Source: Porticoccus sp950063125 (GTDB lineage: Bacteria; Pseudomonadota; Gammaproteobacteria; Pseudomonadales; Porticoccaceae). From it: 64,000 nucleotides of DNA. The translations under genes and the position numbers were made by a program. Positions within the stretch are counted from its first letter, which is position 1, and each line of letters starts with the position of its first letter. Shown piece after piece: positions 29,149 through 37,564 of this stretch. The stretch lies in the NCBI RefSeq assembly GCF_963973895.1, contig NZ_CAXBBF010000004.1. One strand, given 5' to 3'. The notes below the pieces were generated by a model. The model did not search any database and was not told where the DNA came from. It saw nothing but the letters and a program-made list of their open reading frames with translations.

Positions 29149-29490
29149 GTGGAAGTAGCAGCAAAATTACGCGGAGCCAGATTGTCGGCGCAAAAGGCGC
29201 GTCTGGTGGCTGATCAGGTGCGTGGCAAGCCTGTAGAGGAAGCGCTGGATATATTGGCTTTTAGTGCCAAAAAAGGTGCGGCGATTATCAAAAAAGTGCT
29301 CGAGTCTGCTATTGCAAATGCTGAGCACAATGAAGGCGCGGATGTTGATGAACTTCGTGTATCGACAATTTTTGTCGACGAGGGCACCACCATGAAACGC
29401 ATCAAACCCCGTGCCAAGGGTCGTGCTGACCGCATATTCAAACGCTCTTGTCACATTACCGTGAAAGTTGCCGATGAGGAGACCGTTTAA
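29149..29490 (+). CDS. rplV: 50S ribosomal protein L22
   Basis: L22 (113 residues) lines the exit tunnel with a long beta-hairpin (MKRIKPRAKGRADRI region). I prefer GTG 29149 over ATG 29143. GAGGT at 29136-29140 is 8 bases from the GTG but only 2 from the ATG, and the product MEVAAKLRGARLSAQK then matches the Pseudomonas N-terminus. The stop TAA shares its last base with the rpsC ATG. Confidence 0.93.
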   Translation: MEVAAKLRGARLSAQKARLVADQVRGKPVEEALDILAFSAKKGAAIIKKVLESAIANAEHNEGADVDELRVSTIFVDEGTTMKRIKPRAKGRADRIFKRSCHITVKVADEETV

Positions 29491-30170
29491 TGGGTCAGAA
29501 AGTACATCCAACAGGCATTCGTCTGGGTATTGTTAAGAAACATACCTCTATCTGGTACGCCGGACAGAAAGATTATGCAGACAAACTGAATGCTGACTTG
29601 AGTGTTCGCGAGTTTATCAATAAAAAACTTGCCCATGCCTCTGTCAGCCGAATTGAAATTGAGCGCCCCGCACAAACGGCGAGAATTACTATTCATACTG
29701 CCCGTCCAGGCATTGTGATCGGTAAGAAGGGTGAAGATGTTGAGGCGCTGCGCAACGAGGTTTCTGCCCAAATGGGTGTTCCCGTGCATATCAACATTGA
29801 GGAAGTTCGCAAGCCCGACCTTGATGCAACCCTGGTGGCCCAGAATGTCGCTCAGCAATTGGAGCGTCGCGTTATGTTTCGTCGCGCCATGAAGCGCGCG
29901 GTACAGAATGCCATTCGGCAGGGTGCAAAAGGTATCAAGATCCAGGTCGGTGGACGTCTTGGTGGTGCTGAAATTGCACGCTCAGAATGGTATCGCGAAG
30001 GTCGTGTTCCCCTGCACACCCTGCGGGCCGATATAGATTATGGCACTGCAGAAGGTTCAACTACTTACGGCATTATTGGCGTAAAAGTATGGATCTTTAA
30101 GGGCGAAGTGATTGGTGGTGAAGAGGCGGCGCAAGCGCCAGCCAAGAAAACACCGACTAAAAAGAAGTAA
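29490..30170 (+). CDS. rpsC: 30S ribosomal protein S3
   Basis: S3 (226 residues) is at the mRNA entry tunnel and has helicase function with S4. The KH domain motif GIVIGKKGEDVEALR (~71-85) is intact. The protein ends in a short Ala/Lys-rich tail. The start overlaps the rplV stop by one base (TAATG). rplP follows after 25 bases. Confidence 0.97.
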   Translation: MGQKVHPTGIRLGIVKKHTSIWYAGQKDYADKLNADLSVREFINKKLAHASVSRIEIERPAQTARITIHTARPGIVIGKKGEDVEALRNEVSAQMGVPVHINIEEVRKPDLDATLVAQNVAQQLERRVMFRRAMKRAVQNAIRQGAKGIKIQVGGRLGGAEIARSEWYREGRVPLHTLRADIDYGTAEGSTTYGIIGVKVWIFKGEVIGGEEAAQAPAKKTPTKKK

Positions 30171-30195
30171 GTTTGCGAGTTAAGGGTCAAGCGAG

Positions 30196-30609
30196 ATGCT
30201 GCAACCGAAACGTACAAAATTCCGTAAGCAACACAAAGGCCGCAACCGTGGTCTGGCATTGCGCGGTAGCAAGGTAAGCTTTGGCGAATTTGGTCTGAAG
30301 GCCATAGGTCGTGGTCGTCTGACTGCGCGTCAGATTGAATCTGCCCGTCGTGCCATGACCCGTCACATCAAGCGTGGTGGTAAGATCTGGATTCGGGTTT
30401 TTCCCGATAAGCCGATCACCAATAAACCACTTGAAGTGCGGATGGGTAAAGGTAAGGGGAGCGTTGAATACTGGGTCGCTCAAATTCAGCCCGGCAGAGT
30501 GCTTTATGAAATGGAAGGTGTTTCTGAAGTAATCGCTCGCGAGGCCTTTGCGCTCGCGGCAGCCAAGTTGCCGGTTCAAACTACCTTTGTTAGACGGTCG
30601 GTAATGTAA
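30196..30609 (+). CDS. rplP: 50S ribosomal protein L16
   Basis: L16 (137 residues) helps place tRNA in the A and P sites. MLQPKRTKFRKQHKGRNRG is the family start, and the conserved loop NKPLEVRMGKGKGSVEYW (~76-93) includes the arginine hydroxylated in E. coli. Its stop overlaps the rpmC start by one base (TAATG). Confidence 0.97.
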   Translation: MLQPKRTKFRKQHKGRNRGLALRGSKVSFGEFGLKAIGRGRLTARQIESARRAMTRHIKRGGKIWIRVFPDKPITNKPLEVRMGKGKGSVEYWVAQIQPGRVLYEMEGVSEVIAREAFALAAAKLPVQTTFVRRSVM

Positions 30610-30800
30610 TGAAAGCCATCGAATTGCGTGAAAAAACAGTTGAAGAACTGAATCAGGAATTGAGCAAGCAGCTAGAGCAGCAATTCAAGTTGCGTATGCA
30701 GGCTGCCACTGGTCAGTTGGGTCAGAGCCACAAGGTCAAAGAGGCGCGTGTTAATGTCGCGCGTATCAAGACTGTGCTGAACGAAAAAGTGGGTAACTAA
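30609..30800 (+). CDS. rpmC: 50S ribosomal protein L29
   Basis: L29 (63 residues) is a small helical hairpin next to L23 at the tunnel exit. Its sequence begins MKAIELREKTVEELNQEL and ends KTVLNEKVGN, both typical. It starts within the rplP stop and is one base from rpsQ. Confidence 0.96.
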   Translation: MKAIELREKTVEELNQELSKQLEQQFKLRMQAATGQLGQSHKVKEARVNVARIKTVLNEKVGN

Positions 30801-30801
30801 G

Positions 30802-31068
30802 ATGAGTGAAGCAGAAAAAAATGCTCGCACGCTCACTGGTCGAGTTGTTAGTGACAAGATGAATAAATCAGTCACTGTGCTGATCGAGCGCCGGGTTAAG
30901 CACCCGGTTTATGGAAAAATCGTGAGCAAGTCCACCAAGGTTAAAGCTCATGATGAAAGTAACGATTGTCGTCAGGGTGATCTGGTGACCATTGCGGAAA
31001 CTCGTCCACTGTCCAAAACAAAATCCTGGACGCTGGTCAAGATTGATGAGCGTGCGGCCGAAGTTTAA
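30802..31068 (+). CDS. rpsQ: 30S ribosomal protein S17
   Basis: S17 (88 residues) is a primary 16S-binding OB-fold protein. The signature GRVVSDKMNKSVTVLIERRV (~13-32) and KHPVYGKIVSKSTKVKAHDE are present. It closes the S10 operon in the E. coli scheme. Here only 35 bases separate it from rplN, and I see no terminator there. Confidence 0.97.
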   Translation: MSEAEKNARTLTGRVVSDKMNKSVTVLIERRVKHPVYGKIVSKSTKVKAHDESNDCRQGDLVTIAETRPLSKTKSWTLVKIDERAAEV

Positions 31069-31103
31069 TCGGCGCGCAGCAGTAACGGGTTCGGAGAGAG
31101 ACA

Positions 31104-31472
31104 ATGATTCAGACAGAAAGCTATCTGGATGTGGCTGATAACAGTGGTGCTCGTCGCGTGATGTGTATCAAGGTTCTGGGTGGTTCACACCGCCGCTACG
31201 CCAGCGTGGGTGACATTATCAAGGTAACTGTCAAAGAAGCCATACCCCGTGGCAAAGTAAAAAAAGGTCAGGTGATGAATGCAGTTGTGGTGCGTACCCG
31301 TAAGGGTGTTCGTCGCCAGGATGGCAGTCTGATCAAGTTTGATGACAATGCAGCTGTTCTGTTGAATCAGCAGCTCGCGCCGATTGGTACCCGTATTTTT
31401 GGGCCGGTTACACGTGAGCTGCGCGGCGAACGTTTCATGAAAATTATCTCACTGGCGCCTGAAGTTCTGTAA
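31104..31472 (+). CDS. rplN: 50S ribosomal protein L14
   Basis: L14 (122 residues) forms an intersubunit bridge and is the binding site of RsfS. MIQTESYLDVADNSGARRVMC gives the family start, with GGAGAGA as ribosome site. It begins the spc group in the E. coli scheme, but no separate promoter is evident here. Confidence 0.97.
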   Translation: MIQTESYLDVADNSGARRVMCIKVLGGSHRRYASVGDIIKVTVKEAIPRGKVKKGQVMNAVVVRTRKGVRRQDGSLIKFDDNAAVLLNQQLAPIGTRIFGPVTRELRGERFMKIISLAPEVL

Positions 31473-31494
31473 GGCCGGGGGCGAGGAAAGGGTT

Positions 31495-31812
31495 ATGCGC
31501 AAGATTAAACGTGATGATGAAATCATCGTGACAGCCGGGAAAGATAAAGGCAAACGTGGCAAGGTACTGAAGGTACAGGCCGATGGCCGTCTGTTGATCT
31601 CCGGTGTCAATATCGTCAAAAAACATCAGAAACCAAATCCTCAGATGAATGTTCCTGGTGGCATTATTGAGAAAGAGGCGCCGATTCAGTCCTCCAATGT
31701 TGCAATTTATAATCGTGCAACCAGCAAGGCGGACCGCGTGGGCTTCAAAGTGCTCGAAGATGGTAAGAAAGTCCGTATTTTTAAATCCAACGGCGAAGCC
31801 GTTGACGCCTAA
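31495..31812 (+). CDS. rplX: 50S ribosomal protein L24
   Basis: L24 (105 residues) initiates large-subunit assembly. The KOW motif VTAGKDKGKRGKVLKV (~11-26) is clear, followed by the conserved NIVKKHQKPNPQ segment. rplE starts 17 bases later. Confidence 0.97.
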   Translation: MRKIKRDDEIIVTAGKDKGKRGKVLKVQADGRLLISGVNIVKKHQKPNPQMNVPGGIIEKEAPIQSSNVAIYNRATSKADRVGFKVLEDGKKVRIFKSNGEAVDA

Positions 31813-31829
31813 TTTGACAGGAAACTGAC

Positions 31830-32369
31830 ATGGCAAGGCTGAGAGAAGTCTACAAGAGTGAAATTGCTTCCAAGCTTAAAGAAGAGCTGGGGCTGGCAAA
31901 TGTAATGCAGGTGCCAAAGATCACTAAAATCACACTAAATATGGGTGTGGGTGAAGCGCTGGGCGATAAAAAAGCCCTTGAAAATGCGGTTGCGGATATG
32001 ACGCTGATCGCTGGTCAAAAGCCGGTTGTCACCAAAGCACGCAAGTCAATCGCCGGGTTCAAGGTTCGTGAGGGTTGGCCCATCGGTTGCAAGGTGACCT
32101 TGCGGAGCGATCGTATGTACGAGTTTCTTGAGCGTCTGATTTCTCTGGCGATTCCAAGAATCAGAGATTTTCGGGGTATCAGCCCGAAATCCTTTGACGG
32201 TCACGGGAATTTCTCCATGGGTGTCACCGAGCAAATCATTTTCCCCGAAATTGAGTACGATAAAGTGGATACGTTGCGTGGACTGGATATCACCATTACC
32301 ACCACCGCCCGCAATGACGATGAAGGCCGGGCTCTGCTCCGTGCATTCAGTTTTCCGCTGAAAGGTTGA
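31830..32369 (+). CDS. rplE: 50S ribosomal protein L5
   Basis: L5 (179 residues) binds 5S rRNA and contacts P-site tRNA. MARLREVYKSEIASKLKEEL is the usual start, and the conserved ITLNMGVGEA (~34-43) and FRGISPKSFDGHGNFSMGV segments are present. The length equals that of E. coli L5. rpsN follows after 10 bases. Confidence 0.97.
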   Translation: MARLREVYKSEIASKLKEELGLANVMQVPKITKITLNMGVGEALGDKKALENAVADMTLIAGQKPVVTKARKSIAGFKVREGWPIGCKVTLRSDRMYEFLERLISLAIPRIRDFRGISPKSFDGHGNFSMGVTEQIIFPEIEYDKVDTLRGLDITITTTARNDDEGRALLRAFSFPLKG

Positions 32370-32379
32370 GGTAAGTTAT

Positions 32380-32685
32380 ATGGCAAAGACATCCATGATC
32401 GAGCGCGAGAAAAAACGTGCACGTATTGTTGCGAAATACGCTGAAAAGCGTGCCGAGTTGAAAGCGATTATTTCCAATACGGCACTTTCTGATGAAGAGC
32501 GTTGGGATGCTCAGGTAAAGTTTCAACAATTGCCTCGTAATGCCAGCCCTTGCCGTCAACAGCGCCGTTGTCGTCAAACCGGCCGTCCCCATGGTGTCTA
32601 TCGTAAATTTGGTCTGTGCCGCAACAAGCTTCGTGAAGCTGCCATGCGCGGAGATGTTCCAGGTCTGGTTAAGGCCAGTTGGTAA
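32380..32685 (+). CDS. rpsN: 30S ribosomal protein S14
   Basis: S14 (101 residues) is the long form typical of gammaproteobacteria. It lacks the paired CXXC zinc motif of the short form: cysteines occur as PCRQQRRCRQTGRPHG but not as two CXXC pairs. It binds the 16S head with S19. No zinc-independent paralog is needed in this form. Confidence 0.97.
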   Translation: MAKTSMIEREKKRARIVAKYAEKRAELKAIISNTALSDEERWDAQVKFQQLPRNASPCRQQRRCRQTGRPHGVYRKFGLCRNKLREAAMRGDVPGLVKASW

Positions 32686-32714
32686 GCAGCGTCGCGAATT
32701 AAGGAATTAATCAG

Positions 32715-33107
32715 ATGAGTATGCAAGATACCCTGGCAGATATGTTGACCCGCATCCGCAACGCGCAGATGTCGGCAAAAAAATCTGTCATTATGCCGTC
32801 CGCCAAATTGAAAGTGGCTGTTGCCCAGGTTTTGAAGGACGAAGGTTACATTACTGATTTCAGTGTTGCGGATGGTGCCAAGCCGGAATTGACCCTGGTG
32901 CTGAAATACTTTGAAGGTAAACCGGTGATCGAATCGATTACCCGTTACAGTAGGCCGGGTCTTCGCCAGTATTCAGGTTCAGACAAGCTGCCAAGTATTC
33001 GAGCTGGCTTGGGTGTTGCTATCGTCTCCACAAGTAAAGGTGTGATGACTGATCGTGCTGCCCGTGCTGCCGGTATTGGCGGTGAGGTTCTCTGCACAGT
33101 TTTCTAA
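32715..33107 (+). CDS. rpsH: 30S ribosomal protein S8
   Basis: S8 (130 residues) binds 16S helix 21 and, in E. coli, represses the spc operon by binding the L5 gene region. MSMQDTLADMLTRIRNAQ is the family start. The conserved C-terminal STSKGVMTDRAARAAGIGGEVLC is intact. Confidence 0.97.
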   Translation: MSMQDTLADMLTRIRNAQMSAKKSVIMPSAKLKVAVAQVLKDEGYITDFSVADGAKPELTLVLKYFEGKPVIESITRYSRPGLRQYSGSDKLPSIRAGLGVAIVSTSKGVMTDRAARAAGIGGEVLCTVF

Positions 33108-33120
33108 TGGGATAGTCGAG

Positions 33121-33654
33121 ATGTCTAGAGTTGCAAAAAACCCGGTTACCATACCGGCTGGTGTGGAAGTAAAACTCGGCACTAATGAGATTTCGGTCAA
33201 GAGTGGTTCGAATGCCCTCTCCTTGGCTGTCAATCAACAGGTAGAAATCAAACAGGACGATAACCTGTTGACCTTTGCTCCGCGCGATGGAAGTAAGCAG
33301 GCAAATGCCATGGCCGGAACGACCCGCTCATTGGTCAACAATATGGTTCTGGGTGTCGGTGAGGGTTTCGTCAAGAAACTACAGCTGATTGGCGTCGGTT
33401 ATCGTGCCCAGGCGCAGGGTGGCAAAATCAATTTAACGCTGGGCTTTTCCCACCCCGTTGAATATCAACTGCCTGACGGCGTTTCAGTAGAGACACCGAG
33501 TCAGACAGAAATTTTACTGAAGTCGGCAGATAAGCAGCTGCTTGGACAGGTAGCATCTGAAATACGTGCTTTCCGTCCACCTGAGCCCTACAAAGGCAAA
33601 GGAGTTCGCTATGCGGATGAGCAGGTACGTCGTAAAGAAGCGAAGAAGAAGTAG
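33121..33654 (+). CDS. rplF: 50S ribosomal protein L6
   Basis: L6 (177 residues, as in E. coli) sits near the sarcin-ricin loop. ATG 33121 gives MSRVAKNPVTIPAGV. The frame stays open upstream into rpsH but that part is not homologous. The C-terminal signature PPEPYKGKGVRYADE is complete. Confidence 0.97.
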   Translation: MSRVAKNPVTIPAGVEVKLGTNEISVKSGSNALSLAVNQQVEIKQDDNLLTFAPRDGSKQANAMAGTTRSLVNNMVLGVGEGFVKKLQLIGVGYRAQAQGGKINLTLGFSHPVEYQLPDGVSVETPSQTEILLKSADKQLLGQVASEIRAFRPPEPYKGKGVRYADEQVRRKEAKKK

Positions 33655-33663
33655 GTCAAGATC

Positions 33664-34014
33664 ATGAGCGACAAGAAACAATCACGTTTGCGTCGTGCAC
33701 GTCGTGCCCGCTGCAAGATACAAGAACTGGGCGCAAATCGTCTCTGTGTGAACAGAACGCCGCGTCACATTTATGCGCAAGTTATATCGCCTTGTGGCGG
33801 CCTGATTCTGGCCAGTGCTTCAACGCTGGACAAATCACTGCGTGCTGGTAAAACCGGCAATACAGATGCGGCCAAAGGTGTCGGCGCTCTCATTGCAGAG
33901 CGTGCCAAGCAGGCAGGTGTCACTCAGGTTGCATTTGACCGGAGTGGTTTCAAGTATCACGGACGTGTTAAAGCATTAGCCGATGCCGCTCGTGAAGCCG
34001 GTCTGGAATTCTAA
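33664..34014 (+). CDS. rplR: 50S ribosomal protein L18
   Basis: L18 (116 residues) brings 5S rRNA into the large subunit with L5. The arginine-rich N-terminus SRLRRARRARCKIQ and the end FDRSGFKYHGRVKALADAAREAGLEF segment are typical. rpsE follows after 12 bases. Confidence 0.97.
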   Translation: MSDKKQSRLRRARRARCKIQELGANRLCVNRTPRHIYAQVISPCGGLILASASTLDKSLRAGKTGNTDAAKGVGALIAERAKQAGVTQVAFDRSGFKYHGRVKALADAAREAGLEF

Positions 34015-34026
34015 AGGTTTATTGTT

Positions 34027-34539
34027 ATGTCTAGAGATCAGAGAGATACATCAGCTGGTGAAGAAGGGCTGCAGGAAAAACTGGTTGAGGTTAATCGGGT
34101 TGCCAAAACTGTAAAAGGTGGTCGGATATTTGGTTTTACCGCGCTGACTGTGGTTGGTGATGGTAACGGCAAAGTTGGATTTGGTCGCGGTAAGGCGCGT
34201 GAAGTGCCCCAGGCCATTCAGAAAGCCATGGAGGCCGCTCGTCGCAATATGATCCAGGTGGATTTGAAAGGCACGACTATTCAGTACCCCACCAAGGCTA
34301 ACCACGGTGCATCCAAGGTCTATATGCAGCCGGCCTCTGATGGTACTGGCGTCATTGCCGGTGGCGCTATGCGCGCAGTGCTGGAAATTGCCGGTGTGCA
34401 AAACGTATTGGCAAAATGCTACGGCTCGACTAACCCTGTCAATGTGGTGCGTGCAACGTTTAAAGCGTTGCAGGAAATGAGTTCACCAGAAACAGTGGCA
34501 GCTAAGCGCGGTAAGAGCGTGGAAGAGATACTGAATTAA
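34027..34539 (+). CDS. rpsE: 30S ribosomal protein S5
   Basis: S5 (170 residues) is at the mRNA entry site and influences accuracy. The double-stranded RNA-binding N-domain has the loop VGDGNGKVGFGRGKAREVP (~44-62), in which spectinomycin resistance changes would fall. It is wild type. rpmD follows after 42 bases. Confidence 0.97.
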   Translation: MSRDQRDTSAGEEGLQEKLVEVNRVAKTVKGGRIFGFTALTVVGDGNGKVGFGRGKAREVPQAIQKAMEAARRNMIQVDLKGTTIQYPTKANHGASKVYMQPASDGTGVIAGGAMRAVLEIAGVQNVLAKCYGSTNPVNVVRATFKALQEMSSPETVAAKRGKSVEEILN

Positions 34540-34581
34540 GTACGGCGGTTGCCGCGTTAAGTACAAAACGGAAGCTTTACC

Positions 34582-34770
34582 ATGACAAAGGCTAAGAAAA
34601 TCAAGGTTACTCAGGTGCGCAGCGTACATGGCCGGCTTGCAGCTCATAAGGCGTGTGTTGCAGGTCTGGGTTTGCGCCGCATCAACCACACTGTCGAGGT
34701 CGAAGACACCCCGTCAGTTCGTGGCATGATTAATAAAGTTCACTATATGGTTAAGGTTGAGGGAGTATAG
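34582..34770 (+). CDS. rpmD: 50S ribosomal protein L30
   Basis: L30 (62 residues) is a small large-subunit protein. The signature HKACVAGLGLRRINHTVEVEDT is visible (~22-43). The gene has an ATG start after GGAAGC and ends two bases before rplO. Confidence 0.96.
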   Translation: MTKAKKIKVTQVRSVHGRLAAHKACVAGLGLRRINHTVEVEDTPSVRGMINKVHYMVKVEGV

Positions 34771-34772
34771 AC

Positions 34773-35207
34773 ATGCGTCTGAATACGCTAAGTCCCGCAC
34801 CAGGCAGAATAAAGGAAGGCAAACGTGTCGGCCGAGGTATTGGCAGTGGCTTGGGTAAAACTGCTGGTCGTGGCCACAAGGGCCAGAAAGCACGTTCCGG
34901 TGGAAGTGTTCGCCCGGGTTTTGAAGGCGGACAGATGCCCTTGCAGAAACGTTTGCCGAAGTATGGCTTCACTTCCCGTATTTCCCGCGTTACGGCTGAA
35001 ATCCGTTTGAGTGAATTGAATAGCGTCTCCGGTGATCTGGTCGACATCGCAACATTGCGTGCTGCAGGTTTGATTAATGCATCAATTACCCGCGCGAAGG
35101 TTTTCATGTCCGGTGAAGTGGATCGGCCCGTTACTGTTAAAGGCTTGCGTGTAACCAAAGGTGCTCGTGCTGCGATTGAAGCAGCTGGCGGCAAAGTTGA
35201 AGAGTAA
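34773..35207 (+). CDS. rplO: 50S ribosomal protein L15
   Basis: L15 (144 residues) is a late-assembly protein with the glycine-rich N-terminus GKRVGRGIGSGLGKTAGRGH (~17-36), typical of the family, and a globular C-terminal part. In E. coli it precedes secY in the same unit, and here secY starts 6 bases after its stop. Confidence 0.97.
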   Translation: MRLNTLSPAPGRIKEGKRVGRGIGSGLGKTAGRGHKGQKARSGGSVRPGFEGGQMPLQKRLPKYGFTSRISRVTAEIRLSELNSVSGDLVDIATLRAAGLINASITRAKVFMSGEVDRPVTVKGLRVTKGARAAIEAAGGKVEE

Positions 35208-35213
35208 AGCCTG

Positions 35214-36536
35214 ATGGCAAAACCCGGAAACATGCCGCAGGGCAATACTAAAGGTTTGGGCGAGCTTTGGGCTCGCCTTCGCTTTTTGTTTGTAGCGCTG
35301 GTAATTTACCGTATCGGGACTCATATCCCGGTGCCGGGCATAGACCCGGACCGACTGGCTGACCTGTTCAGTCAGAATCAGGGAACAATCATCGGCATGT
35401 TCAACATGTTTTCCGGTGGTGCCTTGGAGAGAATGAGTATCCTAGCACTTGGCATCATGCCCTATATTTCGGCATCGATTATCATGCAGTTGTTGACAGC
35501 TGTAACGCCGTCGCTGGAGCAGTTAAAAAAAGAGGGTGATGCTGGTCGACGCAAAATTAACCAGTACACGCGTTACGGGACTGTGCTGCTTGCTACTGTT
35601 CAGGCTATTGGTATGTCAGTAGGTCTGGCGGGACAAGGGTTGGCTTTTTCCGCAGACTTCAGCTTTTATTTTATTGCTGTAGTATCGCTGGTGACTGGTG
35701 CTGTGTTTATGATGTGGCTCGGTGAGCAGATCACGGAGCGGGGCGTTGGAAACGGTATATCGATGCTGATTTTTGCCGGCATTGCAGCAGGCATCCCGTC
35801 TGCAATTGGCCAAGCATTTGAATCATCGCGGCAGGGTGAATTGCATATACTCGCCTTGCTGGTCGTAGGCGTTTTGGCAATCGCCGTGGTTTATTTTGTT
35901 GTGTTTGTCGAGCGTGGACAGCGCCGCATCACTGTGAACTACGCACAAAGACAACCTGGAAGAGGTCCAGCACAAACCAGCCATCTACCTCTGAAAGTGA
36001 ATATGGCAGGTGTTATACCGGCAATTTTCGCCAGTAGCATTCTGTTGTTCCCTGCGTCAATTGCGCAATGGTTTGGGCAGGGGGCAGATAGTCCGGATTG
36101 GTTGCAGGACGTTGCATTATTTCTCGGGCCAGGCCAGCCGTTGCATGTACTGCTGTTTGCTGGGTTGATTATTTTCTTCTGTTTTTTCTATTCGGCATTG
36201 ATGTTTAACCCGAAAGAAATGGCGGATAACCTTAAGCGGGGTGGGGCGTTCTTACCCGGTATTCGTCCCGGCGAACAAACTGCGCGTTATATCGACGGTG
36301 TCATGACAAAGTTGACCCTGGTCGGTGGTTTGTATATGGCGGCTGTATGCTTGCTGCCGCAATTTTTGAATATTTATTTTAATGTGCCCTTCTATCTGGG
36401 TGGCACCTCATTGCTGATTGTTGTCGTTGTTACCATGGATTTCATGGCTCAGGTCCAATCTCATTTGATGTCACGTCAGTATGAATCGCTAATGAAGAAA
36501 TCGAATCTGAAAGGTTTTGGCAGCGGGATTCGCTAG
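35214..36536 (+). CDS. secY: Preprotein translocase subunit SecY
   Basis: SecY (440 residues) forms the protein-conducting pore in the inner membrane. About ten hydrophobic helices are present. The plug and TM2 region MFSGGALERMSILALGIMPY (~63-82) and the cytoplasmic loop MADNLKRGGAFLPGIRPG (~337-354) that contacts SecA and ribosomes are conserved. Its partner secE is in the same window at 9312. rpmJ follows after 19 bases. Confidence 0.98.
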   Translation: MAKPGNMPQGNTKGLGELWARLRFLFVALVIYRIGTHIPVPGIDPDRLADLFSQNQGTIIGMFNMFSGGALERMSILALGIMPYISASIIMQLLTAVTPSLEQLKKEGDAGRRKINQYTRYGTVLLATVQAIGMSVGLAGQGLAFSADFSFYFIAVVSLVTGAVFMMWLGEQITERGVGNGISMLIFAGIAAGIPSAIGQAFESSRQGELHILALLVVGVLAIAVVYFVVFVERGQRRITVNYAQRQPGRGPAQTSHLPLKVNMAGVIPAIFASSILLFPASIAQWFGQGADSPDWLQDVALFLGPGQPLHVLLFAGLIIFFCFFYSALMFNPKEMADNLKRGGAFLPGIRPGEQTARYIDGVMTKLTLVGGLYMAAVCLLPQFLNIYFNVPFYLGGTSLLIVVVVTMDFMAQVQSHLMSRQYESLMKKSNLKGFGSGIR

Positions 36537-36555
36537 TTGAAGTTGAGGTGTTCCT

Positions 36556-36672
36556 ATGAAAGTGCGTGCTTCGGTAAAAAAAATGTGCCGCAACTGCAAG
36601 GTTGTTAAGCGCAAGAGTGTTGTGAGAGTGATTTGTAGTGCAGAACCCCGCCATAAACAACGGCAGGGTTAG
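36556..36672 (+). CDS. rpmJ: 50S ribosomal protein L36
   Basis: A 38-residue protein (MKVRASVKKMCRNCK...). It is the zinc-binding C+ form, with ligands C11, C14, C27 and H33. GTTGAGGTG stands upstream as ribosome site. It is located between secY and rpsM, exactly as in E. coli. Confidence 0.97.
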   Translation: MKVRASVKKMCRNCKVVKRKSVVRVICSAEPRHKQRQG

Positions 36673-36685
36673 TCGTAGACAGATA

Positions 36686-36714
36686 TTGATTTTTTGTGCC
36701 TTCAGCGCTATCCT
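36686..36714 (+). promoter_or_regulatory. Candidate sigma-70 promoter of the alpha operon
   Basis: TTGATT (36686-36691), a 17-base spacer and TATCCT (36709-36714) are followed by TTTGCGCC. It is weaker than the rpsL and rpsJ promoters. A small hairpin CAGCCC/GGGCTG (36731-36745) follows in the leader before rpsM. Confidence 0.5.
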
Positions 36715-36790
36715 TTTGCGCCTTTTTGGCCAGCCCTGTGGGCTGTTAAAGCAAGTTGACGGCAGTTAAACATAAAAGTGGAGTAAAGTG

Positions 36791-37147
36791 ATGGCCCGTA
36801 TTGCCGGTGTCAACATCCCAGATAATAAACATGCGGTGATTTCACTTACCTATGTTTTCGGGATTGGTCGCAGTTCAGCCCGTGCTATTTGTGCCCAGGT
36901 TGGTATTGCCGAGGACGTAAAGATTTCCGATTTGAGCGATGAGCAGATGGACGCTGTCCGTAATGCTGTTGGCGATCACACAGTTGAAGGTGATCTGCGT
37001 CGCGAAGTCAGCATGAGCATCAAGCGTTTGATGGATCTGGCCTGTTATCGAGGTCTCCGTCACCGTCGTGGTCTCCCGCTGCGCGGTCAACGCACCAAAA
37101 CGAATGCGCGTACCCGTAAAGGCCCTCGCAAGCCCATCAAGCGATAG
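36791..37147 (+). CDS. rpsM: 30S ribosomal protein S13
   Basis: S13 (118 residues) contacts the large subunit and P-site tRNA from the 30S head. The start ATG 36791 (MARIAGVNIPDNKH) is preferred over the adjacent in-frame GTG 36788. The C-terminal RGLPLRGQRTKTNARTRKG is conserved. It opens the alpha operon rpsM-rpsK-rpsD-rpoA-rplQ. Confidence 0.97.
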   Translation: MARIAGVNIPDNKHAVISLTYVFGIGRSSARAICAQVGIAEDVKISDLSDEQMDAVRNAVGDHTVEGDLRREVSMSIKRLMDLACYRGLRHRRGLPLRGQRTKTNARTRKGPRKPIKR

Positions 37148-37156
37148 GAAAGACAA

Positions 37157-37549
37157 ATGGCAAAGCCTGGACAAAAAACGACTCGGAAAAAAGTCAAAAA
37201 GACGGTTGTTGATGGTGTGGCGCACATCCACGCTTCGTTCAACAATACGATCGTAACGATTAGTGATCGTCAGGGTAATACCCTGAGCTGGGCCACCTCT
37301 GGTGGTTCTGGGTTCCGCGGTTCACGGAAAAGTACGCCTTTTGCTGCTCAGGTAGCTGCGGAGCGTGCTGGCCTCGCTGCACAGGAATACGGATTGAAAA
37401 ATCTGGATGTTCAGGTGAAAGGCCCCGGGCCCGGTCGTGAGTCTGCCGTGCGCGCACTGAACAATGCAGGCTTCAAAATTACCAATATCACCGACGTGAC
37501 ACCGATCCCGCACAACGGCTGTCGTCCGCCGAAAAAGCGTCGGGTATAA
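37157..37549 (+). CDS. rpsK: 30S ribosomal protein S11
   Basis: S11 (130 residues) lies on the platform near the Shine-Dalgarno helix. The signature ITDVTPIPHNGCRPPKKRRV ends the protein. The N-terminal lysine-rich part and AHIHASFNNTIVTI (~21-34) are typical. rpsD follows after 15 bases. Confidence 0.97.
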   Translation: MAKPGQKTTRKKVKKTVVDGVAHIHASFNNTIVTISDRQGNTLSWATSGGSGFRGSRKSTPFAAQVAAERAGLAAQEYGLKNLDVQVKGPGPGRESAVRALNNAGFKITNITDVTPIPHNGCRPPKKRRV

Positions 37550-37564
37550 GAGGATAGTTAACTA